The position numbers were made by a program, and so were the translations under genes. From Onchocerca volvulus (taxonomy: Eukaryota > Nematoda > Chromadorea > Rhabditida > Onchocercidae), in the NCBI GenBank assembly GCA_000499405.2, contig HG738139.1, positions 15,600,858 through 15,664,857 on the forward strand: DNA of 64,000 bases, in the 5' to 3' direction. Position 1 is the first letter of the stretch, and each line of letters opens with the position of its first letter. A model generated the notes under the pieces. The model did no database searches, was not told the DNA's origin, and worked only from the letters and a program-made list of their open reading frames with translations. Shown here in pieces: positions 11,901 through 26,231 of the stretch.

Positions 11901-14900
11901 CATTAAGTAAAGACCATATACATTGCATGAAAAAGGGCAAAAAGTGTAAATGTAAATTAGAAAGAAAAGAAGACTAAGATGAAGATTAAGATCAAAACCG
12001 AAATTTCATGTTTAACAATTTGATTACCAAATAAACCTTAACGAGAGTAATTATATTGAACTGGACTTTCGTATCCAATTAAAATGTATTAAAACGATGA
12101 AATCAAGATGATTACCCGATAGAGAGGAATCCAGTTTCGGTAATAACAAACTATAAGTGTTGTCACTGTCATCCATGTCAATCAAAGGTGGAATTATTCT
12201 GCAAAAAATAATCTGTGTTTGATATTTATCACTTGACACACGGAAAACTCAAGCTGATAAAATTCACATATAAAAATAAAGTTATATGAAAGTTGAGCAA
12301 GTAAAACTTACATAGAAATTTAGACGTTGGATTCCTGTGTAATAAATCTCTACATTTCCAAATTTTGTTTAAATTTTCCGAAATTATTTTCTCATTTTTT
12401 TCTGCACCTAGCTAGATCAGAATTCTATTACTTCCAGAAACGCAACAAATCGAATTTTATAAATTCCTTTCGCAAATATCCTTGTCATCTCTGTGGATAA
12501 TATAGAAAATAATCCAGTTTGTTAAAACATTTAATAAGTAGTGATATGCGATTAGCGCTTCAAATTAAATCATTCATCGTACGAAAGTTATGAATCTCAC
12601 AATTCTTACAATTCTTTCTTCAATATTTTCATTTACCTTAATTGAGTCGGTTTTATTATATCAGTTAAATTGATTTTTTCGAAGCATTCAGCCATATATG
12701 CAATTTTCTCTTCCGGCACAAAATGTGCACTACGCCTACAATTAAATCAATTTTGGTGTCGAAATCTTCGAAAAAAAAAAATGCTCTTTTCCAGGAAAAC
12801 AATGACATAAAGAAAAAGTAAATCAAGCATAATTGCTACCTAGTACATTCCTTTACATTTTTCTTCCACTCTGTTTCAGGCTCCACGAAATAAATTTCAT
12901 ATAAATTCTTTACTGCCTGGAAAAATTTGAAAATTTTCTATTATAATTACACTTCAGTCATTTATCACTTTATTTGTACTACCAAATTTCTTTTTCTGTT
13001 TATCAATATATAGTCGAAGAATTTTTCTCCAACGTCTCTAAGAAAGGAAGAAGGTTTCAAAATATCCTGAAAAGTTACATTTTAAACTTCCGATAAAAAT
13101 TTCACTTAATTTTTTTCTTTGTTACTTCCTTTTTCGTCATACCAGTATGACATCAATCCCTACCAAATACTTTCCTTCTACTACTTGAATAATTAATACT
13201 ACTCTTGTCTTATGATGCTCTCCTTTATCTTTTTTTTTTTTTAAATATATTTTGGAGTTATGAATACTTTCAACCATAAATGTGTAAAACTGTTACTTCA
13301 GCAAATCTTAATGAAAACTAACAAGAGTAATGTAAGGCTTCATGTGAGCCACAAATATGTTTGTATTGTCGATGATTATTGGCTTTATCCCATGTTGTAT
13401 TGCTTTTTTTGCTGAAAATAAAATAGAAAATCAGTTATTCACATGGAATTAAAATCCATGATTTTGAACAGGATTATTATTATCTTTCTTTTGAAACCTA
13501 GATTTCTAGATTTCCACCAATACCTTGGTTAAGTTCATCCTTTTGTCATAACAGTATTTTAAAGCCTGAAACCACTCCTAAACTTTTTTACTGCAAACGT
13601 AATTCAGTCAGTTATTATGCAATTCCACTTCTCATTCCAATCTCACTTCCTAATCAAAATTTCTATTAAAAATTATTTTTACTGCAATAAAAAGAAAAGC
13701 TATTCACTTCACCCTCTTCCAAAGTTCTCACTTTCTGGAAAACAGATGCAAAGAAAGGTTTTAAATTCATCTTGTTCAGTAATTTCTATATTTTGTATTT
13801 GTAATTTTGTTTTCTTTTTAATGCGCTACTTGCTGGACCCCGGCCAAGCTCCGCATGGCCGATCCAGTTAATCTATGAGAGCCCGCTAATCTACATAAAT
13901 AAAAATGTCAATGTTTGTTTGTTCAAAGTCTTAAATTTTCGAAAGTTCTTAAACACGTGTCTTATCTACATTAATTCAAAGTCCTATTGCTTTGAAATTT
14001 TGACAAAGCGTTGCATTCGAATACGTGCATGTTTTTATACACGCGTTGCTGTAGCCCAGTCTGGTTGAGTGGAAAAAAAGAAAAAAGAAAGCATGTTTCT
14101 ACTGTTGGGAAAAAAACTGATACTTTGAATTTTAATTGTCACGCACTTGACACGAGAAAAAAAGTAAGTACGTTTATATAAGAGCAAGCACCTATTCGAA
14201 TGCAAGATTGTATCAAAGTTTGAAAAGAATCGGTGAGAACTTGCGGAGATCATTGAGAAGTAACAGGTAGAATTTACATTTTTCCTTATATAAACTTTGC
14301 AGATCATTTACAAGTTTCTACATTTATCTTATACATGTACATATTTTTAATATTTAACATTTTTAATATGCTTCTAAAATAATTTACGTTCCTTATTTGA
14401 TGACATTTTTAGCTCCCATTTCTAATTTTCGGAAACTAATCAAATTGAATAATTAGCAATATATGAAATACATTAAAGTATACAGCTATAATTTTCCATA
14501 TTGTATATACCTTCTATCCAATTTTTATGATGATATTCATCCAGTTTTGTGGGATCGAATTTGTACACACCACTTTGCATGAAATATTTGTCGCTACTAA
14601 AAACTGCACCATTTGTTCCGGATACTAAGTCGCTGCAAAGAAAAAAAGAAAGAATCTCAGGCTACATAAACTACTTTACTAGTAATGCTACACAAAGTGT
14701 GTTAGTTCATATCTAGCATGCATAAAATGAATAATTCCATCATATAGAAAATGAAATAAACCATATCTAACATACACTGAATGATATAATCACTATTTAG
14801 TATTGATAAAATAAATTTACTAACCTATTTCTAGCATGCACAGCATAAACTAATTTGCATTTGGCATGCATTGAAGTAATAAATTATAATTTAACAACCA

Positions 14901-15220
14901 TGCAAAAAAAAATAATAATCAAAATATGCATCAAATAAACTAATCTGTACCTAGCACCAAATAAACTAATCTATATTTAGCACCAAAGAAATTATTTTAC
15001 ATCTAGCATCCAAGAAACTAGTTTATATTTAGCATCAAAGACATTAGACTACATTTAGTATCAAATGAACTAATCTATACCTAGCTAAACAAGATTTGCC
15101 AGATCCTGGAATGCCACGTAATATTACCATAATATGGTGGCCATTTTGAATACATTTCCGGATATCGTTCAAGCTGGTTGTCGGTTCCCAACATTGTTCG
15201 TGAATATTTGGAACAACCAT
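5935..15220 (-). CDS. N4BP2: N4BP2-like protein: P-loop polynucleotide kinase plus Smr domain
   Basis: Eighteen exons rebuilt with consistent phases (809 aa): 15220-15081, 14632-14511, 13411-13323, 12916-12840, 12735-12637, 12198-12116, 11753-11557, 11108-10936, 10697-10535, 10066-9823, 9759-9630, 9358-9273, 8512-8409, 8138-8029, 7811-7667, 7548-7402, 6665-6512, 6101-5935. Residues 36-43 are the Walker A loop GIPGSGKS. The N4BP2 kinase signatures follow: IIIDNTN (99-105), an F-V-E-P-E-T-E-W segment and RRSAHFVPEEKI. CUE-like helices lie in the middle, then a DUF1771 coiled segment (about 655-703), then the Smr domain with IDLHYMD (732-738) and VVLTGYGKLNNGQ near the end. In the family the kinase is a 5'-polynucleotide kinase and Smr has nicking or RNA-cleaving activity; in nematodes Smr-PIN relatives act in mRNA surveillance, but that role is inference here. 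Human N4BP2 is about twice as long. The last exon reads through a possible GT donor to a stop that completes the Smr strand. Confidence 0.9.
13861..14140 (+). repeat. Dispersed repeat, copy 1 (Helitron/MITE/SINE-like)
   Basis: This about 280 bp segment in an intron of the N4BP2-like gene matches 37398-37700 over its length: shared blocks include CTACATAAATAAAAATGTCAA, TTCTTAAACAC, ATTAATTCAAA, ATTGCTTTGAA and AAAAAAACTGATACTTTG. It contains GTAGCCCAGTCTGGTTGAG (about 14051-14069), which looks like a tRNA A box. The AAATAAAAATG-TTTGTTTGTTC start is reminiscent of non-autonomous Helitron ends. The class is undetermined. No coding capacity is seen. Confidence 0.7.
14700..15080 (+). repeat. Degenerate minisatellite abutting the exon 1 splice donor of N4BP2
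   Basis: About a dozen imperfect copies of a roughly 25-32 bp unit, best seen at 14936-15080: AAACTAATCTATATTTAGCA with variants, each followed by CCAAA, TCAAAG or similar. Copies nearest the exon (15040-15080) are closest to the functional junction and copies towards 14700 are more diverged (ATATCTAGCATGCATA, CTATTTCTAGCATGCA). The last unit contains the actual donor (minus strand GCTAG/GTATAG). Confidence 0.75.
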
Positions 15221-16040
15221 TTTCAGACATAAGTGCGTCTTATCAGTAATAGTAATAACAAATCTAAAAATATGAATAAAAATGTAACATTGCGTAACAA
15301 AATAAAATAAAGCGTTACGTACGCTACGTAAGGCAACGAAACGAAACCCAATACCAAAAATTACACACATCCACGTAACTAATTAATTAACATCTATTAT
15401 AAACCATATCCATTATCACATGCGTTACGTCACAATGTTGACTCGTTATATCACTTCGTTATATCACTAGCATCAGTGATTCCAAATCAGTTACTTGATA
15501 ATAATTTGGGAAATCGTGGCATCAGGTTAATAGGTAGTTTAGTTCGAACATTATCTGACCTCATGATCTTATCTTAACCTTGCGAGATTTATACATTAGT
15601 TACGATACAGAAGAGACACAAACCAGATGTAGTATTAAAATAGAATGAGAAAACACCAAAAAATTTAAAGGAATAATTACTGTATTACTGGTTAACTGTG
15701 GCTAAGAGGCAGATTATAAAAATCCTAACGAATGAATAATGCTAACAACACTTTGCGAATGATCACGCATATTAAGCATTTATGGATCATGTTTGTGAAT
15801 CATTTTTGCGACCTTTTACATGCCAACTATGTGTTGCATCATGGTACGTACGGATTTATGTAATATATGGTTTTATGATCATATGTAATATTATAGTCAT
15901 GTATGCTTAAGATAACGTCGCATTGAAGGAAGGATTGTAAAAGTTAAATGGATGATATCGATAATTTAAAAAATGAATTTTCAGAAATTTAATTATACTA
16001 ACCCCGAAATTACTTACTGGTACTATTTGCATGCTTAACA
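15221..16040. promoter_or_regulatory. Divergent intergenic promoter region of N4BP2-like and SUDS3 genes
   Basis: 820 bp between the two start codons, transcribed outwards on both sides. It is richer in CpG than its surroundings and has several ACGT cores: GCGTTACGTACGCTACGTAA (about 15312-15331), TTACGTCA (15425-15432, an ATF/CREB-type site) and a repeated CGTTATATCAC (about 15444-15467). No TATA box can be assigned with confidence. Shared regulation of the two genes is inferred from layout only. Confidence 0.4.
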
Positions 16041-17876
16041 ATGAATTTTATTGGCGATATGGAGAATCTTCCACCTCCAAATAATGTTGAGAATACATAT
16101 ATGCGAAGGTTATTCATGCAATTGATTAGTTTGTTTAAAAGATTAATGAATTCTTTCCACAGTTATTTATTTTTGCTCAATTAATATGACCACCAATGCA
16201 TCCCATTTATATGAAACAGAGTGATATCAAATCTTTTTTACTTTTTATATGCAAAAAAAACTTATTGAAATTATACGTTAGCATGAATCTCAGTAAGCTA
16301 CGATAAAAGTTTGAAAAATCACTCATTTGAAATAACTTTACAATTATTCCTCGTAAATATATTTTCTCAATTACGTCAAAATACCGCAGTATGCAGGTTC
16401 TACCTCCAGAAACATGCCGAACTGGAATTTGAAATGCAAAATTTGCGAGAACTAAAACATCCGGAATATTCCAATGCAATAAAAATGCTTGAAGAGCAAT
16501 TTAGGACTGAGCTGGAAGCAGAAGAAATCGCCGATCAGGTTATGCTTATTCTGTTCATAATTTTTCATCTCTGATTGGGGATCTAATTTGTCAATAATTG
16601 TAAAATAATGAATAACCTTACCAATAGTTATTTCGGTATAAAGAAGACTCACTCCTGGCTACTTTGATATGGGGGATCACAACTTACAGTTTTTTTTTTT
16701 AGATTATATTGCGCGGCATCTTACTACTTCTTGAAATGCATTGATTTTGCAAATGAATTTTAAATGTTAGAATCTGGAAGAATGTGCTCGATAGCAGTCA
16801 TTCTCGATAGGATCGAGATTATGAATTGCTACTGTAGAATTTTGATGATTTCCTATTTGGACTGTTTGATATTAAATTTTTGAAAGCTTTAATTTAGTAA
16901 GAAGGATGGTGTAAATGAAGTAGTATTTCGCATTTTTGTTCGCGAGTAGGTTTTTCAGTTTCCTTGAGAAATAATGTTTACAGTTGGATTTCTTGACATA
17001 AGTAAAAAAAGTTGGACTTTCTTGTGTACTATTCTTATTCATTTCATTAAAGAAGGAAACAATATTTAGTTGATACACATACATTTTTAATAATATTCAT
17101 GTTTCCAGCTCGAGAAGGAGCGTATCGAGGAACAATATGAACGAGAAAAAGAAGCGGCAGAAAGGGAACTCGAAGAACGGTTAACAGAACTTATGGAAGC
17201 TATGATTCAGGAATGTGAAGAACAAAAGAAAAAAATCGACCATGAATTCCATAATTCTGATATTTCCAGTGCACCAACAAATGATTTTCCCAGCAAAAAA
17301 AGCCTTCGGAGGTATTGCTTAACTTTTCCATCAGCAAAGAAGAAAAATTCGTATACTGTTAGATAATAGAGAGGAAAAAATAGAAGAAAATGTTGGAACC
17401 TTTGGTATTTTGTACTTTTTCATATGTTCAGTAATATAACTTTCAAACAGATAAAATTGATTTTTCTCTTTTTGCTTAATTTACCCTTGCTAACTAATTT
17501 AATTAGCTCATTTATTTTTCTGGAAAATATTTCATTTACAAAATTGTTTTAGAAGATTGAAAGGTTAGCAGAAATTAAGAAAGTTGTAGCCAAAAGTTTT
17601 AAACTAAAAAATCCTCAGATTATAATTCAATTTCAGCCTTTGATAATCTTTCATTTTTTTAAGCCATTTGAATGTTTCAAATGTTTTTAAAATATTCGAA
17701 TAAATTTAATCTACTTTTCATTATTCTAAATTTTTAGGCGACCGAATGAACCGACGCCGTACAGTGAGAAGCACATACATGCTAAAACACGTCCAAATAT
17801 TGCGGATGCCCTTACCGATCAAGAGGTTCAGGAAGATCTACTATTGTTAGAAGAAGCTGAGTCGAAAAACACATAG
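16041..17876 (+). CDS. SUDS3: SUDS3/Sds3-type Sin3-HDAC corepressor subunit
   Basis: Four exons in consistent phase (183 aa): 16041-16108, 16397-16538, 17109-17311, 17738-17876. After a short N-terminus comes the Sds3 signature HAELEFEMQNLRELKHPEY, a long coiled coil rich in Glu/Lys/Arg (LEKERIEEQYEREKEAAERE and on), and the C-terminal RRPNEPTPYS segment with IADALTDQEVQEDLLLL. The human protein has the same order (coiled coil that binds Sin3 and dimerises, then the RRPND-P and LTD-E-I-x-EDL motifs) but is longer; this one lacks much of the N-terminal tail. It should act in the nucleus as a scaffold of the Sin3 histone deacetylase complex. The exon 2 acceptor is the second of two CAG sites (TATGCAG), because the first gives the wrong frame. 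It is transcribed divergently from the N4BP2-like gene. Confidence 0.88.
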
Positions 17877-20018
17877 CACAGACTTCTTTCTTGCAGTATA
17901 CCAAAATGCCTTGTCGTTTCTATGGTTAAAGCTTAGATAATTGATCTAGAAAGAACTGATCTGAAATTCTTATGCTGTTCGGTAGTGAGAGAAAAATTAC
18001 TGGCTTCTGCTATTATTTCTGCTAACCATCTGGAATAATTGAAATCTTCCAAAGCGTTTCGTGAGATTGAAAATTCAGCCATCATCATAATGAAAAGTAA
18101 TTCATTATTGACCCTTATATACCTTTGGGAAGTTTTAGTGATATTTTCTGTATGTCTATCTTAAAATCAAGACGTCATTAAAAAAAAAAAAATTAAAAGA
18201 ATCTCAAAATTTGTTTAAATCCTTCGTTGTTTATCCAAGTTGTTTGTTCCTGTATATTACATCTATTCGATCTCAATGACGTGAGTCTTCTGCATAAGCT
18301 TTTCATTTTTGATATCAGTCATTTCTCATAAATCCAGAAAACAAAAGATTCATCTAGTGTATCTTCTTAATCTACAGATTTACTAACTTTAAGATTTCTT
18401 GATCTTTCAGTATAATGTTTGGCCGAGATTTTCCTTAATTTAAGATCTTGCAATCTCATTTGAATTTACTGGATTACGTCTAATCCTTAACCATATACTT
18501 CTTACAGCTTCCTGATTCATATATTGCATAATTCACTTCATATTTTTTATGTTGTATATATCATTTTGAAATTTTCGTCTCATTATATTTCCGTGAATGT
18601 GTTTTCTCTGTTTATTATTTCAGCTCTATTGATCTTCTCATCATTCCTATAAAAAATAATGACCAAATTGAAAATACACTAAAAGGACCTGGATGACATA
18701 TGAATCTTTTATCATGTCAATTGGATCATTAAATAAATGGCCAAATATTCTCAAAATTTCCGGAAAACAGTGGAAAGAGAATATTCACTAGAAGCTATAA
18801 TGGAAAAAGTTTTTGCTATGATCTATTGGTATAACAATTTATGGGAATGAAACCAACCATAATTGTTCTCGATGATTGTGCTTTCTTTTCAACAACTTTT
18901 TTCATGAAAATTCCTCAAATTTTTATTTTTTTCACGTGACATTGTCTTTATCTATTTATAAAAGTATGCCTTTATCATTGTGCATTCATCCCACTATCGC
19001 AATTTTAAAATTTGAGAATCGGAAAACTATCTCAAAGTAAAATTTAGTGAATTCAAATGTAGTGTATTTGTAAACATATAGTGGAATTCTTTCATTGTTA
19101 TTTTAAATGATTCTCGCTTGAAATAGAGAGCAAATATTGTCTTTGTTTTGAAAACATACACTTGAATAATAATGGATAGTCTCTTTTCAATTGTTATAGA
19201 CCTAGAAATTTTTTTTTTTGAGACTTTTTTGAAAGTTGCACAGGATCTGGACCAAAATTTTATTAATTATCATGTTGTAACACAGTTCAGAGATTCTCAT
19301 GTTAAAACAATATTTGTGAATTTAAAAACGAGAAACCAATCGAATAAAATATGAAATATTTATTAGAATCTCAGATTATATGTTTAAAACCAACTATTCG
19401 ACAACGCATCCGGAAATTATTGGCCAAGAAATTGCAGAAAAGATATATAGAATCAGTAAACTGAGGTCAGAAATTTAGAAATGGTTCAGTGTAGAAGAAG
19501 TAAAATTTGCTTCTATTTTCATCGCGAAGGTATACAGAGAAAAAACAAAGGATTCAGAAGACTATTTTGTGATTCGATGTGAAATAATTTAGGAAAAAAA
19601 AAAAAACATATTGGGTCGGTGATATGACTGTATCTGACGGAAAATTTTTGCAAACAACATATTAAATTAGCCAAAATGTATTATTTTTTAGGACTGATGA
19701 CTAGCTGAATTTTAATTACCAATTAAATTAGAAGCTTTCTTTTTTAGAAAAAAAAAAAGAAAAAAAGAACATTATCAATTAGAAGGACTGGAGATCATAC
19801 GGCTTTGCCATTAGAGGAATCTATTCGAATCATAGAAAAAAGCTTGCATTTTTTCAAGTTAACAACACTCGTAAAATCTTGCTATTATCAAATGACATGA
19901 AAAATCTCAACACAACCAAATACTTCTATCAAGAATAATCTATAAATAAATGAATCATCTATGAAGTGTTAATTTGTTTGTTCGAAGAGTAATATCACAA
20001 ATCAGAAAGAAGATTTCA
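17877..20018. other. Intergenic, no gene seen
   Basis: SUDS3 3' UTR followed by about 2 kb of AT-rich sequence. Frames are short and lack splice-consistent coding structure. A-rich runs are present (18180-18192, 19595-19607, 19748-19768). I see no repeat family or RNA gene. Confidence 0.5.
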
Positions 20019-20513
20019 CTATCTCAGGCATTCGAAATTACAGTCCTGAAATGGCAAGAAATCCCGCTTATCCAACGCAATATCGCCATCTGTTTCTGCA
20101 TCGCTTCCGTCCGAATACTTCTCAATGCTGAAATTCCTTCATTGGGACCGCAAAATAGCAATATGGAGGCCGTAATCTTTGTAAGACCAAAAATCACCAG
20201 TTCCTTTTTTGTTTGTGGTTAATGTGTATCGAATTTGTAAGGTGGTTGTGTCGTCTACATGTGGAGCTGAGAGTGGTTTTCGGGATGATGGACTGAATTC
20301 TGGATAGAAAATGTCTGATAAAAATGTTTTACGTGAACTTTTATGAATGAATTGAATGTAAACGTGAGAATACGTGAGTGGATCTGTAAGCGCATTCTGT
20401 ATAATATCGCCGCCACTAACTGAACTAGGAAGTTAAATATGCACAGATTTATTTTCAGATCTGCTTGCTTGAACTTCATCTATTTCTTTTAATTGTCCTA
20501 CTTTTTCTGTCAT
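20019..20513 (-). pseudogene. Decayed single-frame gene of unknown family, two in-frame stops
   Basis: On the minus strand one reading frame runs from ATG (20513) to TAG (20019), 164 codons, broken only by TAA at 20435-20433 and TGA at 20141-20139. Around the stops the composition is protein-like, not intron-like: it begins MTEKVGQLKEIDEVQASRSE, the centre reads LTDPLTYSHVYIQFIHKSSR and KGTGDFWSYKDYGLHIAILR, and after the TGA comes RNFSIEKYSDGSDAETDGDI. I do not recognise the family. A processed pseudogene or a recently disabled gene fits best. A splice removing the TGA (acceptor TTTCAG at about 20129-20134) is conceivable but would need a weak donor, and the first stop would remain. Confidence 0.5.
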
Positions 20514-20897
20514 ATGTGGGACTGTTTTAAAAAAAATAGAATTGAAATATTTAAGTTAGTATTAGTTTCTATCTGTTTAGTAATCAATATTTAATGTGTA
20601 ACACGGTATAATAATTTTTTCTGACACACATTGAATAATTTGGTTCATATTTGGGATATTGATAGATTTGAAGCTTATGTCTTTTTGCCATATGCTATAA
20701 ATTCAAATTTTACCCAGAACCTTCCATTCCAAATTTTAGAATATAGAATAATAGAGTTGATGAATTCAGACCATGAAAATTGTGTGGAAATCAATACAAA
20801 GATGCATAATATAGAATAACGATATTCAGGATCATTTCAATTTTTCTCGTATTTCGAAATATCTTTAAGAAATGAAATGAATTCAGTAAAAAATTTC
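20514..20897. promoter_or_regulatory. Upstream region of the V-ATPase B gene
   Basis: Short AT-rich gap between the decayed minus-strand frame and the V-ATPase gene, so the two are arranged head to head. No core promoter element is clear. It ends in AAATTTCAG, a likely acceptor. Confidence 0.35.
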
Positions 20898-20899
20898 AG
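20898..20899 (+). promoter_or_regulatory. Probable spliced-leader acceptor of V-ATPase B
   Basis: AAATTTCAG lies 9 bases before the start codon with no coding exon upstream. This is the usual layout of a nematode trans-splice acceptor. Confidence 0.5.
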
Positions 20900-20908
20900 G
20901 AAAGAAAA

Positions 20909-24647
<3,739 letters not shown>

Positions 24648-25762
24648 ATATTGTTTCAGAAACACTTCTCTATATAAATCAAGACTTAGAAATTTTTTCG
24701 CATTAGAAGACTGTATTTTTTATATGTTAATGTTTTTAATGATTTCATTTCACTTCATGTCTTATTATGGTTGTGATTTGCAAGGAACCATGTGGATTGG
24801 ACAATAAGATCTATTCATACTATTATAACTCCGCTATTAAATCGAAATTTGAATTGGAAAATTCCAGTTCTGACTTTTGAATTAAATTTGAAAATTCAGT
24901 TTCATATGCAGTTCTGAACTGACTGAAAAGTTTGCCACAGCAGTAATTTATTCCTTTTTTTTTCAAAATTTTATCTATATAATGAAAGATTTCCGATTAG
25001 TGATAGATAATTTCTTCCTTGCTGCATATTATGAATTATTGATTCTGTGAACTGTTAATTATATTAGTATTTGTAGAAAATAAACATCTTCACAGATCAC
25101 CTTAGAAAATATAAACGTTAATTTTTAGTTGTTCAGTGTATTAACATTACATTCCAGTTGATTAATGGTACGGAAGTCAGAATATCCATACCCACCAAAT
25201 TGAATGATAATAAATTGTTAAACACATTTGGTTGAATTGCAAATGCATTTATTATTTATTAGGTTTGTTTTCAGATTATAAACAATAGTTAAAATGAATC
25301 ATTAAGGAGCAAATTTCCAAGTATCTTTTTGATCTTTAGTTTTTGCATTAATCAAAAGACTGAATTTGCTGAGCGAGCACATAAGCGAGATTTATGTTTT
25401 TTATCATTCCTTCAATGGAAATTCACTGCTTGCATGATGATCTATGATTCGATATTTCAACATGTTTTTCCATATTACTAATTTAAAGTTGTGATTTATT
25501 CGTTATGTAGTAATGTCTGTAGGATTAATTAATACTCGATTCCTGTGATATTTCAATGGATTATAGTTAATGTAGTGATCAGTTTTGTATTTTGCGTAAA
25601 AGTTTGTATTTCGAGAGTGAAGCTTCATTTTTTTGTATTTCAGTATGTGCAATATTCGCCTAATTTATAACAAAAATAAGCTTGTTTGTTTTTTGTATTC
25701 AGAAAAATAGAAGTAAAGCACTCAACAAAAACAGCTAACAAAAATGACAGGACTACATGGCA
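24648..25762. other. Intergenic between convergent genes
   Basis: 3' flanks of the V-ATPase B gene and of the small minus-strand gene. AT-rich, no coding frame; an AATAAA-type hexamer occurs near 25080. Nothing else is seen. Confidence 0.5.
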
Positions 25763-26231
25763 TTATTCAACAGCTTTTTTCTTCATAGGAGCTTCCGCAC
25801 TTGGTCTTTCTTGTTTGTGATCTGTCGATTGTTACGAAAAGAATTGTAGATTTGTTTACTTTAAGCTGATTCATTGTAATAATTTTTTCATTGAAAATTG
25901 GCATGGACATTGTTGTAATAATCGAAGTGTTAAGGCAGAAATCCCTAATGACACTTTCCTAATTAGTGAAATTCATTCTTTTTTTTTTTTTTTTAAGATA
26001 ATCAGATATATTTGCCTTCATAATGAAATTGTAGAGTTGATATCCAAAAAAGAAAGTAATTATGTTATAAAAAGTATGAATAAACTGGAGATAACTGAAT
26101 ACCTTTACTACCTACAGTAACTCGGTTAGTAAAGCTTGTCAAGGAGTTTTTGGCTCTGTTTTCATGGCTGAAAAAACTTGAAGGCCGGTTACTATTTGAG
26201 TAAATTTTCTTTTGAGGTCTATGTTTGTATA
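25763..26231 (-). CDS. Candidate small basic protein, 3' exons only
   Basis: Two exons on the minus strand, 26231-26103 and 25821-25763, join in phase (AAAG/GTATTC donor, TCGACAG acceptor). They give a Lys/Arg/Ser-rich sequence (YKHRPQKKIYSNSNRPSSFF, then HENRAKNSLTSFTNRVTVGSK) ending DHKQERPSAEAPMKKKAVE. The tail is charged and likely disordered, with a nuclear-localisation-like KKK. The first listed exon may start at an acceptor at 26232-26233; I could not find the start codon or upstream exons. An open frame extends up to an ATG at 26352 but its N-terminal part looks intron-like. The family is not recognised. Confidence 0.35.

Noticed and set aside
13027..13075. Possible extra N4BP2 exon (DILKPSSFLRDVGEKFFDYI)
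   Set aside because: It has an acceptor-like start, but joining exon 3 directly to 12916-12840 keeps the phase and restores the family motif; inserting this stretch interrupts the kinase core.
14048..14071. tRNA gene
   Set aside because: Only an A-box-like block is present; no acceptor stem, anticodon arm or B box follows, and it lies within a dispersed repeat.
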